This document shows, in pieces, positions 1-5,515 of a DNA stretch of 8,209 bases. The notes below the pieces were generated by a model. That model had not been told where the DNA came from. It made no database searches and saw only the letters and a program-made list of their open reading frames with translations. The translations under genes and the position numbers were made by a program. Position 1 is the first letter of the stretch. Each line of letters starts with the position of its first letter. Where the stretch lies: the NCBI GenBank assembly GCA_022562655.1, contig JADFOU010000083.1, forward strand, positions 1 to 8,209, given 5' to 3'. The DNA comes from a candidate division TA06 bacterium. Lineage in GTDB: Bacteria; Hydrothermota; DG-26; E44-bin18; JADFOU01.

Positions 1-690
1 ACCGTGAATGACATCGGTGCGCAGCTCGTCGGTGGCAACGCCTGGCTGGCCATGCTTCCGGGCGGAACGGAAAATCTGATGTGCCGCTCGGCCGGATCGC
101 CGGCGGCTGATGCGGGCGCTGCCGTCGAGCATCTCCTGCAAGCGAAGCCGGTGCGGTGGGATGTCGGTGTTCTTGGCGACCGCCTGTTTTTTGGCATCGC
201 CGGCATAGGGTTTGACGCACAGATCTGTGCGCGGGCCGAAGGGGTCTGGCGGCAGCGGCTGGGACAAGTGATGTACTGGCTCGCCGCAGCCGCACAAGTT
301 CCCCGCAAGCCTCAACGTTACACCTTGAAGTGGCCGGGCGGTCAACTCTCCGGGGTGCACGAAGCGATCTTTTCGAACGTCAATCGTTACGGCGGCGGGC
401 TTGTCGTCAACGCCCAGGCTGATCCCACGGATGGCTGGCTGGACCTGGCCGTGTTCCCTTGGACCGGGTATTTGGGCCGCGTTGGGCAATTTCTGACGCT
501 GCTCCCGTGGTCCTGGGCGAAAAAATTTCCCGGCCCAGCGCGGTTCAGAATTCAACGGGCGGAAATCAACGCGGAAGAATCCCTGTGGGCTCACGTGGAT
601 GGTGAGCCGTTTCTGGTGCGGAATCCTTCGCTGTCCTTGCGGGCCGGAGCGCTCTGGGTTCTCTCTGATCTGCGGGATCGATCCGGCTGA
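1..690 (+). CDS. Diacylglycerol/lipid kinase family protein (YegS/DgkB-like), 5' end cut off by window edge
   Basis: This is the C-terminal part of a lipid kinase of the DAGK catalytic family, which phosphorylates diacylglycerol or a related lipid at the cytoplasmic membrane face using ATP. The frame is open from base 1. The first residues, TVND, look like the end of the family's nucleotide-binding GGDGTxN motif, so the true start lies upstream and the GTG at 4 is internal. Counting from that GTG, PGGTEN at 19-24 corresponds to the usual PLGTGND loop, GIGFDA is at 67-72, DPTDGWLDL at 140-148, and VDGEP at 198-202 is the conserved C-terminal motif. About 90-100 N-terminal residues are missing relative to the usual length of about 300 aa. 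The stop is TGA at 688-690. Composition is GC-rich like rmuC downstream. The substrate cannot be told from sequence; sphingosine or other lipid kinases of the same fold are alternatives. Confidence 0.88.
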   Translation, partial: TVNDIGAQLVGGNAWLAMLPGGTENLMCRSAGSPAADAGAAVEHLLQAKPVRWDVGVLGDRLFFGIAGIGFDAQICARAEGVWRQRLGQVMYWLAAAAQVPRKPQRYTLKWPGGQLSGVHEAIFSNVNRYGGGLVVNAQADPTDGWLDLAVFPWTGYLGRVGQFLTLLPWSWAKKFPGPARFRIQRAEINAEESLWAHVDGEPFLVRNPSLSLRAGALWVLSDLRDRSG

Positions 691-697
691 TTGGAAG

Positions 698-725
698 TTT
701 CGAGTTTCGAATTTCGAGTTTTGAG
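698..725. repeat. Heptamer tandem array, unit TTTCGAG
   Basis: Four adjacent 7-bp units lie at 698-704, 705-711, 712-718 and 719-725. Each is TTTCGAG or differs from it by one base. The array begins 8 bp after the kinase stop codon. A related array in inverted orientation lies at 819-853, so the two bracket the hairpins at 734-804. It resembles the short heptanucleotide tandem repeats described in cyanobacteria; function is unknown. Confidence 0.85.
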
Positions 726-733
726 TTTTCCAA

Positions 734-765
734 GCCTGAACCAGATGTCTTGCCTCGGTTCAGGC
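734..765. repeat. Inverted repeat, 9-bp stem (GCCTGAACC)
   Basis: GCCTGAACC at 734-742 is the exact reverse complement of 757-765, leaving a 14-nt loop. No T-run follows, so a simple intrinsic terminator is not supported. The hairpin abuts the next one, sharing base 765, so the two form a tandem-hairpin cassette between the kinase gene and rmuC. Either DNA-level structure or RNA structure in a read-through transcript is possible. Confidence 0.75.
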
Positions 766-804
766 CTGTCCCGAATCCAAGCGAAGCTTCTGGTTCGGGA
801 CAGG
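765..804. repeat. Inverted repeat, 11-bp stem with inner hairpin
   Basis: CCTGTCCCGAA at 765-775 pairs perfectly with 794-804. Within the loop, AAGC at 779-782 pairs with GCTT at 786-789 around a 3-nt loop, and CC at 777-778 can pair with GG at 792-793, so the whole folds into one long, slightly bulged hairpin. A perfect 10-bp palindrome, GGGCATGCCC, follows at 807-816. No T-tract follows. This looks like a REP-like intergenic palindrome rather than a terminator. Confidence 0.75.
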
Positions 805-818
805 ATGGGCATGCCCGA

Positions 819-853
819 CAACTCGAAACTCGTAACCTGTAACTCGTAACTCT
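819..853. repeat. Heptamer tandem array, consensus TAACTCG
   Basis: Five 7-bp units start at 819, 826, 833, 840 and 847. All are variants of (T/A/C)AACTCG with one or two changes. The first units read as the reverse complement of the TTTCGAG family at 698-725, so the two arrays face each other around the hairpin cassette. The array ends 25 bp before the rmuC start codon. Confidence 0.8.
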
Positions 854-878
854 TTAGATATGCTAGCGTAACTGACAG

Positions 879-2159
879 ATGAACCTTGAGGGAAACCTGT
901 CCTGGATGCTCCCGCTGGGAGTCGGGCTGGTTCTGGGAAGCGGTCTGGCCTGGCTGTGGTCCCGTTCGCGGACTGCCGCGTTATGCGAGCGGCTGGATGC
1001 TGCCGAACGATATCACCGTGAGACCGTGGAATTGCGCGGTGAGAATGAGCGGTTGAAGATCGAGGCCGCCGAACTGAAGAAGGAACGGGAAGCTGATGCG
1101 GCCAAGGTGTCGTGGGTCGATCAAGCCAGGGCGGAATTGGAGCGGACCTTTACGGCTCTGGCCGCGCAAGCGTTGAAGGAGAATGCCGGGCAGGTCATGC
1201 AGGATGCAAGCGACAAGTTTGTGCAGCCCCTGGGAAAAACCCTGGACAATCTCGCCAGCCAGGTTCGCGACCTTGAATCCAAGCGCGCGGGCGCCTATGG
1301 CGAGCTGCTGGTGCAGATTCGTGATCTCCAGCAGGCGAATGCCGAGCTGACACGAACCACGACGACACTTTCGCAGGCGTTGCAGTCCTCGACCGTCCGC
1401 GGCCGCTGGGGGGAAATGCAACTGCGCCGGGTGGTTGAACTGGCCGGCCTGCAGCGGCACGTGGATTTTTCCGAGCAGGCGCAGCGCGAGGAGGGGCGTC
1501 CGGATCTCATCGTGCACCTGCCCCATGGGGGCAGCTTGCCCATTGATGCCAAAGCGACCTTGTCCGCCTATCTGGAGTCGTTGAACGCACCGGATGAGGC
1601 CACCCGTAAGGCGCGCCTGGAGGAGCATGCTGATGCGCTCCGGCAGCGGATTAAGGAGCTCGGGGAAAAACAGTACTGGAAACAGTTCAAGCCGGCCCCG
1701 GAATTTGTCATCATGTTCGTGCCGATCGAGTCGAGTCTGGGAGCGGCCTTTGAGTGCCGGCCGGACCTGCTGGAGGTTGCCATGGCCCAGCGCGTGTTGC
1801 TGGCCACCCCCGTGATCCTGCTGGCCTTGCTCAAGGCGGTGGCTTTTGGGTGGCAACAGCAGCAGGTGGCGGAAAATATTCAGATCATCGAGCGGGAGTG
1901 CCGGCAACTCTATGAGCGGCTCATTCCGTTTATGGAACATCTCCGGGACATGGGAGTCCGGCTGGAGGGCGCGGTCAAGTCCTATAACGCCGGCGTGGGT
2001 TCCTTGCACAGCCGGATCTTCCCCGTCGCCGAACGGTTGAAGGAGCTCGGGGCGGGAAGCGAGTCGCTTCCGTCCCCCAAACCGGTCGAACAGCCCGTGA
2101 AGAAAGTGGATTCAGCCCGCCCGGCGAGGGCGGACCAGGAAACACAGTTGAATGCGTAG
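879..2159 (+). CDS. rmuC: DNA recombination protein RmuC
   Basis: RmuC-family protein of 426 aa. In E. coli, RmuC limits inversions at short inverted repeats and is predicted to be a nuclease of the PD-(D/E)xK type. Here residues 10-27 form a hydrophobic N-terminal anchor. Residues 35-170 are a long charged helical, coiled-coil-prone region. The RmuC core runs from about 172 to 375, with GRWGEMQLRRVVE at 175-187, RPDL at 207-210 and PIDAK at 221-225, giving a plausible D209, D223 and K225 active site. Further conserved stretches are YWKQFKPAPEFVIMFVP at 266-282 and an ATPVILLALLKAVAFGW run at 309-325. The C-terminus from about 393 is a low-complexity Pro/Ser/Lys tail. No good Shine-Dalgarno precedes ATG 879, but the membrane anchor begins right after it, which supports this start. 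It follows the lipid kinase in the same direction with a 188-bp repeat-filled gap, so co-transcription is uncertain. Confidence 0.95.
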   Translation: MNLEGNLSWMLPLGVGLVLGSGLAWLWSRSRTAALCERLDAAERYHRETVELRGENERLKIEAAELKKEREADAAKVSWVDQARAELERTFTALAAQALKENAGQVMQDASDKFVQPLGKTLDNLASQVRDLESKRAGAYGELLVQIRDLQQANAELTRTTTTLSQALQSSTVRGRWGEMQLRRVVELAGLQRHVDFSEQAQREEGRPDLIVHLPHGGSLPIDAKATLSAYLESLNAPDEATRKARLEEHADALRQRIKELGEKQYWKQFKPAPEFVIMFVPIESSLGAAFECRPDLLEVAMAQRVLLATPVILLALLKAVAFGWQQQQVAENIQIIERECRQLYERLIPFMEHLRDMGVRLEGAVKSYNAGVGSLHSRIFPVAERLKELGAGSESLPSPKPVEQPVKKVDSARPARADQETQLNA

Positions 2160-2386
2160 AGGCCGTTTAAAATTTTCAAAAAAGGGGAGGGTCAACCGTC
2201 TTGACAATGGGCAGGATAGAGGATCCAGGCTGGCTTGGAGCGTGAAACACGCCCATGGTAAAGTAATGCCTGCCGGAATCGGCTGAGCGATCAATCAGTC
2301 CGGTGATCGCGTTCCAGGGAGATCGGAAGAAATAGTCATCCGGCAGTTATCGGTTTGAATGTTCAGTCCAACGGTTTCTTGATGAC
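2160..2386. other. Non-coding gap between rmuC and the tRNA gene
   Basis: No convincing ORF is present. A 7-bp inverted repeat, GCGATCA at 2287-2293 with TGATCGC at 2304-2310, has no T-run after it. A TTGACA at 2201-2206 has no acceptable -10 box at the usual distance. TTGGAG at 2235-2240 with TAAAGT at 2259-2264 (18-bp spacer) is a weak promoter candidate only. The composition still resembles the GC-rich upstream part. Confidence 0.4.
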
Positions 2387-2462
2387 GCCCCCATCGTCTA
2401 GTGGCCCAGGACATCTGGTTCTCAGCCAGAAGACCGGGGTTCAAATCCCCGTGGGGCTACCA
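2387..2462 (+). tRNA. trnE: tRNA-Glu (anticodon CTC), acceptor stem mismatched
   Basis: A complete 76-nt cloverleaf with encoded CCA (2460-2462). The D stem pairs 2396-2399 with 2409-2412. The anticodon stem pairs 2414-2418 with 2426-2430. The anticodon CTC is at 2421-2423 and reads GAG. The T stem pairs 2435-2439 with 2447-2451 around loop TTCAAAT, and the discriminator is A2459. The body, with TCGTCTAG in the D region, is typical of bacterial tRNA-Glu. The acceptor stem is odd: 2387-2393 (GCCCCCA) against 2452-2458 (TGGGGCT) gives five good pairs, but position 2-71 is C facing C and 1-72 is G-T. Each arm would suit a different tRNA-Glu. A T-run at 2463-2469 follows directly and may help termination. 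The sharp composition change in the window falls here. Confidence 0.9.
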
Positions 2463-2498
2463 TTTTTTTCAAGATCATATTTTTTAATTAATTTGTAG

Positions 2499-2520
2499 GG
2501 GCAGACCCATGTGTCTGCCC
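2499..2520. repeat. Palindrome GGGCAGAC, 8-bp stem
   Basis: GGGCAGAC at 2499-2506 is the exact reverse complement of 2513-2520, with a 6-nt loop. It is followed by GCTTTT at 2521-2526, so weak terminator activity is possible. Similar G-rich palindromes reading like 'ggggcagac...gtctgccc' are, from memory, common intergenic repeats in many environmental genomes. It is the first feature of the AT-richer part after the tRNA. Confidence 0.65.
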
Positions 2521-2539
2521 GCTTTTCCAATAAATCACT

Positions 2540-3037
2540 ATGGTAGAACAATATTCTAAAATTCTCATCTGCGGGCTGCGGGGAAAAAGTTCTCATGTTG
2601 ATCCCGTGAGAGCCCTCGAAGGTCTTTCTGCGAAGGAGGCGAGCAAGCGTCCTGATGATAAGAATCACAGTGTATGGGAGGTTCTTCATCACATGGTTTA
2701 CTGGCAGGAATTGCTCATCAATACTCTAAAGGGAAAGAAGGTGGAATGGCCAAAACATGCCGAAGAAGGGTGGATAAGTGGTTCGGGATCAGGTAAGGAA
2801 AAGGAATGGGATCAACTGATTAAACGTTTTCGTAATGGTCTTCGAGGGGCAGAGCGAATTGCCCGAAATGCCTCTTCTAAAGAGTTAACAAAATCCAATC
2901 CTGACTGGCAAGGTAATTCGATTGGCTCAGCCCTTCAGATAATCGTAAACCACAATTCCTATCACCTCGGCCAGATCGTGTATGTTCGAAAATTATTAAA
3001 GTGCTGGCCTCCACCAAAGGGTGGGGATACGTGGTAA
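2540..3037 (+). CDS. DinB-family putative metalloenzyme (four-helix bundle)
   Basis: A 165-aa protein of the DinB/YfiT fold (bacillithiol- and mycothiol-transferase-like superfamily; not DNA polymerase IV). The family's metal site is three histidines. Here VLHHMVYWQELL at 48-59 supplies H50 or H51, and NHNSYHLGQIV at 137-147 supplies H138 and H142 in the HxxxH arrangement. Length and helical pattern fit the family, and the ending WPPPKGGDTW matches the usual Trp-rich tail. The family acts on small thiol or electrophile substrates, but the substrate here is unknown. No Shine-Dalgarno is seen before ATG 2540. The next ATG in frame (codon 52) would remove H50 and H51, so this start is kept. The gene is 77 bp after the tRNA and is probably transcribed alone, with a terminator at 3104-3137. 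The stop codon is followed by a heptamer array and a second copy of the gene's last 15 bases. Confidence 0.88.
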   Translation: MVEQYSKILICGLRGKSSHVDPVRALEGLSAKEASKRPDDKNHSVWEVLHHMVYWQELLINTLKGKKVEWPKHAEEGWISGSGSGKEKEWDQLIKRFRNGLRGAERIARNASSKELTKSNPDWQGNSIGSALQIIVNHNSYHLGQIVYVRKLLKCWPPPKGGDTW

Positions 3038-3039
3038 GA

Positions 3040-3074
3040 GCAATGCAAAATTAGCAATGCAAAATGAAAAATGA
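3040..3074. repeat. Heptamer tandem array (GCAATGC / AAAATGA units)
   Basis: Thirty-five bases divide exactly into five 7-bp units. GCAATGC (3040-3046) and AAAATTA (3047-3053) are followed by GCAATGC (3054-3060), then AAAATGA twice (3061-3067, 3068-3074). The array sits 3 bp after the stop codon of the DinB-fold gene. It is flanked by two copies of a 15-bp sequence at 3020-3034 and 3077-3091, which match at 13 of 15 positions; the first copy is the end of the coding sequence. Confidence 0.8.
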
Positions 3075-3103
3075 AAGGTGGGGATAGCTGGTTGAACTTT
3101 TTT

Positions 3104-3137
3104 CCTCCTGAGAATTCTCTTAGGAGGGTTTTATTTT
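3104..3137 (+). terminator. Rho-independent terminator after the DinB-fold gene
   Basis: CCTCCTGAGA at 3104-3113 pairs with 3118-3127, giving a 10-bp stem (one G-T wobble) and a 4-nt loop. A T-rich tail, GTTTTATTTT, follows at 3128-3137. The T-run is on the + strand side only, so it ends transcription from the DinB-fold gene and separates it from larB. Confidence 0.82.
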
Positions 3138-3157
3138 AGATTGACTTTTGAAAATAA

Positions 3158-3208
3158 GAATGGTTAAATAGTTAATACGAATGGTTAAATGGTTGAATCG
3201 TTAAATGG
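3158..3208. repeat. Octamer repeat array, unit TTAAATGG
   Basis: Imperfect 8-bp units of the TTAAATGG / TTGAATGG family: 3164-3171, 3172-3179, 3185-3192, 3193-3200 and 3201-3208, with a partial unit at 3158-3163 and a 5-bp insertion at 3180-3184. The array ends 15 bp before larB, leaving little room for a normal ribosome binding site. The same family occurs in inverted orientation inside the glycosylase gene at 5900-5931. Confidence 0.8.
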
Positions 3209-3223
3209 TAAGAACAGAAAGCG

Positions 3224-3988
3224 ATGGATAGGGAAAGATTAGAGAGGTTGTTAGAACAGGTAAAAGATGGAAAGGTCGGAGTGGATGAGGCGTTGAATCA
3301 ACTCCGCTCCCTCCCCTATGAGGACCTTGGATTTGCTAAATTGGATGAGCATCGGGGACTCCGAAAGGGTTTCCCGGAGGTGATCTTCTGTCAGGGGAAG
3401 TCTCTGGAGCAGATTGTAAAGATCGTGGAGGTTCATTCGCAAAAGAATAGCGGGATCATCGCCACGAAGGTGAGTCCCGAGGTCTTTGAAGGGATTCGGA
3501 AGAGGAGACGAGATGCGGTATATTACAATGAAGCAAGGATAGTTTTAGTGGGAAAGAAAAGAAAGTCTAAAGAGTCTATGGAGTCAAGGGAGTTGAAGGG
3601 GGTTATTCTTGTGGTGAGTGCAGGGACATCCGACATTCCTGTTGCTGAGGAAGCGGTGGTGACAGCGGAGATTTTAGGCAACAAAGTGGAGAAACTATAT
3701 GATGTAGGGGTTGCAGGGGTCCACCGCCTTCTGGATCACAAGGAGAGGCTCTTTGAAGCGGGTGTGATCATTGTGGTGGCGGGGATGGAAGGAGCACTTC
3801 CCAGCCTCGTGGGAGGAATGGTGGAGAATCCGGTTATTGCCGTCCCCACCAGCATAGGATATGGAGCCTCTTTTGAAGGCCTCGCCGCCCTTTTGGGGAT
3901 GCTCAATACCTGTGCCCCCGGTGTTGTCGTTGTGAATATTGATAACGGTTTTGGAGCCGGATATTTTGCAAGCGTAATTAGTAGATAG
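3224..3988 (+). CDS. larB: LarB, pyridinium-3,5-biscarboxylic acid mononucleotide synthase
   Basis: LarB catalyses the first step of nickel-pincer nucleotide cofactor synthesis: it carboxylates and hydrolyses nicotinic acid adenine dinucleotide to the biscarboxylate mononucleotide. It is cytoplasmic and related to PurE (AIR carboxylase). The 254-aa length is normal. The N-terminal part holds GFPEVIFCQGKS at 49-60. The PurE-like domain shows SAGTSDIPVAEEA at 132-144, YDVGVAGVHRLL at 159-170, VVAGMEGALPSLVGG at 184-198, VPTSIGYGASFEGL at 207-220, NTCAPG at 228-233 and NIDNGFGAGY at 238-247. C230 in NTCAPG probably corresponds to the cysteine that forms a covalent pyridine adduct in Lactobacillus LarB (C221, from memory). 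No strong Shine-Dalgarno is seen; only a weak purine run precedes ATG 3224. larC follows after 64 bp of repeat. The TAG stop lies inside a heptamer array, so the last residues are repeat-encoded. Confidence 0.95.
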   Translation: MDRERLERLLEQVKDGKVGVDEALNQLRSLPYEDLGFAKLDEHRGLRKGFPEVIFCQGKSLEQIVKIVEVHSQKNSGIIATKVSPEVFEGIRKRRRDAVYYNEARIVLVGKKRKSKESMESRELKGVILVVSAGTSDIPVAEEAVVTAEILGNKVEKLYDVGVAGVHRLLDHKERLFEAGVIIVVAGMEGALPSLVGGMVENPVIAVPTSIGYGASFEGLAALLGMLNTCAPGVVVVNIDNGFGAGYFASVISR

Positions 3989-4006
3989 TAGGTAGTAGGT
4001 AGTAGG
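3979..4006. repeat. Heptamer tandem array, unit TAGTAGG, overlapping the larB stop
   Basis: Four 7-bp units start at 3979, 3986, 3993 and 4000; the first is TAGTAGA and the other three are TAGTAGG, with a partial unit after. The larB stop codon (TAG, 3986-3988) is the beginning of the second unit. Confidence 0.88.
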
Positions 4007-4017
4007 TAGAAGACAGG

Positions 4018-4038
4018 AGTCTAAAGTCTAGAGTCTAT
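4018..4038. repeat. Heptamer tandem array, unit AGTCTAA
   Basis: Three 7-bp units, AGTCTAA at 4018-4024, AGTCTAG at 4025-4031 and AGTCTAT at 4032-4038, lie 11 bp after the TAGTAGG array and 14 bp before larC. The sequence is unrelated to its neighbour array, but the period is the same. Confidence 0.82.
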
Positions 4039-4052
4039 AGTTTACAGTTCTT

Positions 4053-5270
4053 ATGAGAATAGCCTATTTCGACTGTTTTTCCGGCATCAGTGGGGATATG
4101 ATCGTTGGGTCCCTCTTAGATGCCGGTCTCGATTTCCAACTCCTTCAATCCGAACTCAACAAGTTGAACCTTCGAGGGTTCCGAGTGAAGGCGGAGAAGA
4201 TGAAGCGGAAGAGCCTCGTAGGAACAAAGTTCTGTGTTGAGATTGAAGATGAAGGTGGGGAGCGGCGGTTGGGAGAGATCTTAGAGATTATCGGAAAGAG
4301 CGGAATAGACGGAGCGATCAAATCTTCTGCTGCGGAAATCTTCAAGAGGATGGCTTCTGTGGAAGGAAAGGTTCATGATCAGAAGATCGAAGAGGTTCAT
4401 TTCCATGAGATAGGAGGGCTGGATACGATTGTGGATGTGGTGAGTGGACTTGTAGGTCTGGAAAAGTTGGGGGTTGAAGCAATCTATAGCTCAAAAGTAA
4501 ATGTTGGCAGTGGTTTCGTTGAGACAGCCCACGGAACACTGCCGGTTCCTGCTCCTGCTACTGTAGAACTCTTGAAAGGAGTTCCCCTCTTTTCCAACAG
4601 AATAGAAGGAGAACTTGCCACCCCCACAGGAGCGGCGATCCTCTCCACTCTTTCAAAAGGTTTCGGGAGGATCCCCGAGATGAAGATCGAGCGGATCGGA
4701 TACGGAGTTGGTTCCAGAGAATTTGAGATCCCCAATCTTCTCCGGGTGTTGATTGGAGAGTCACCACTTGTCAATTCCCAATTTCTCCCAAAGGGGGGAT
4801 CTTCGATTCCAGTTACCAATTACCAAGTAGATGAAGTGGTCCTTATAGAGACCAATATTGACGATATGAGCCCAGAACTCTTCGAGCATGTATCCGAAAG
4901 GTTGATGGAGAGGGGTGGATTGGATGTTTTTATGACACCCGTTCAGATGAAAAAGGGACGACCTGGCATTCTTCTGAGCCTTCTCGCTCCATCGGATCAA
5001 GTGGATGAGTTGACATTCATTCTATTTGATGAGACGACCACTTTTGGTGTGAGGGTTCAGACTGTAGAACGGAGAAAACTCAGCCGGGAGGTTCTCCCCA
5101 TTCAGACTGCATTTGGAGAGGTAAAGGTGAAAGTAGGGAAATGGGGAGAAAAGGTCAAATCCATATCCCCAGAATACGAGGATTGCAGAAAGATCGCCCT
5201 GGAAAAGGGTCTTCCCCTCAAAGAAATCTATGAGGAGGCAAAAAGGGCTGCGAGGGAAAAGTTACTATAA
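4053..5270 (+). CDS. larC: LarC, nickel-pincer cofactor nickel insertase (cyclometallase)
   Basis: LarC inserts nickel into the bisthiocarboxylate mononucleotide made by LarE, using CTP, to finish the nickel-pincer cofactor used by lactate racemase LarA and related enzymes. The 405-aa single reading frame has both halves. The N-terminal domain starts with MRIAYFDCFSGISGDM at 1-16 and includes VHFHEIGGLDTIVDVV at 115-130, AHGTLPVPAPAT at 159-170 and GELATPTGAAIL at 186-197. The C-terminal domain begins at about 261 with VVLIETNIDDMSPELFEHV at 262-280, and includes KKGRPG at 300-305 and ETTTFGVR at 327-334. In Lactobacillus plantarum these halves are joined by programmed frameshifting; here no frameshift is needed. 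The His-rich stretch present in many LarC proteins is not seen. The linker at about 236-260 is encoded by repeat-like DNA. No clear Shine-Dalgarno precedes ATG 4053, but the protein begins exactly at the conserved MRIAYFD. Probably in an operon with larB. Confidence 0.95.
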   Translation: MRIAYFDCFSGISGDMIVGSLLDAGLDFQLLQSELNKLNLRGFRVKAEKMKRKSLVGTKFCVEIEDEGGERRLGEILEIIGKSGIDGAIKSSAAEIFKRMASVEGKVHDQKIEEVHFHEIGGLDTIVDVVSGLVGLEKLGVEAIYSSKVNVGSGFVETAHGTLPVPAPATVELLKGVPLFSNRIEGELATPTGAAILSTLSKGFGRIPEMKIERIGYGVGSREFEIPNLLRVLIGESPLVNSQFLPKGGSSIPVTNYQVDEVVLIETNIDDMSPELFEHVSERLMERGGLDVFMTPVQMKKGRPGILLSLLAPSDQVDELTFILFDETTTFGVRVQTVERRKLSREVLPIQTAFGEVKVKVGKWGEKVKSISPEYEDCRKIALEKGLPLKEIYEEAKRAAREKLL

Positions 5271-5292
5271 GAAATAGCATGCAGTAGCCGAG

Positions 5293-5409
5293 GCAGTAGC
5301 TGTCACGGCAAGAGTAGGAAAGGATAATGGTCGCCGACGTTCCAAAGCCACTTTGGCGACGGCACGCGACGGAGCGCAGATTGCAGTAGCAGTAGCAGTC
5401 ACGGCAAGA
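5293..5409. repeat. GC-rich structured repeat element, copy A
   Basis: This begins 22 bp after the larC stop. The segment 5293-5339 matches 7996-8042 at 45 of 47 positions. It continues with CCAAAG at 5342-5347 facing CTTTGG at 5351-5356 (3-nt loop) and with GTCGCC facing GGCGAC around that hairpin. Two 10-bp units, GCGACGGCAC at 5356-5365 and GCGACGGAGC at 5366-5375, follow. The opening sequence GCAGTAGC-GTCACGGCAAGA recurs at 5389-5409, so the GC-rich core is bracketed by direct repeats 96 bp apart. No protein is plausible here. It may be a small non-autonomous mobile or REP-like element, or a structured 3' region. Confidence 0.75.
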
Positions 5410-5477
5410 TTAGATACAGTGGCAGAAGGTATTGGCAGTAGTAGGAAGCAATTGGCAAACAGAAAATGGTTATTGAA

Positions 5478-5504
5478 AACTACTCCGCCTGAGGCGGAGT
5501 AGTT
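5478..5504. repeat. Near-perfect palindrome, 13-bp arms around one base
   Basis: The arms 5478-5490 and 5492-5504 are exact reverse complements around G5491, with core CCGCCTGAGGCGG. No T-run follows, so an intrinsic terminator is unlikely. It lies 11 bp before the start codon of the glycosylase gene, where an RNA hairpin could hinder or tune translation. Palindromes with this core are, from memory, widespread in environmental genomes. Confidence 0.8.
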
Positions 5505-5515
5505 GAAATTAGAAA

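Noticed and set aside
4..6. GTG at base 4 as the kinase start codon
   Set aside because: It is the valine of the conserved GGDGTVND motif, so the gene begins before the window.
591..821. Minus-strand ORF of 76 codons overlapping the kinase end
   Set aside because: Half lies antisense to the kinase gene and the rest is translated from the heptamer array and hairpins; it has no domain-like pattern.
981..2009. Long minus-strand open frame (342 codons) opposite rmuC
   Set aside because: It lies wholly antisense to a well-supported rmuC, shows no recognisable domain, and open frames of this kind are common opposite GC-rich genes.
2201..2206. TTGACA as a -35 box for the tRNA gene
   Set aside because: No acceptable -10 box occurs at 15-19 bp spacing, and the tRNA is about 180 bp further on.
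3979..4038. CRISPR array
   Set aside because: The 7-bp units are adjacent with no spacers, and no cas genes are present.
5478..5504. Intrinsic terminator for larC
   Set aside because: The stem is strong but no T-tract follows on the + strand, and it lies more than 200 bp after larC.
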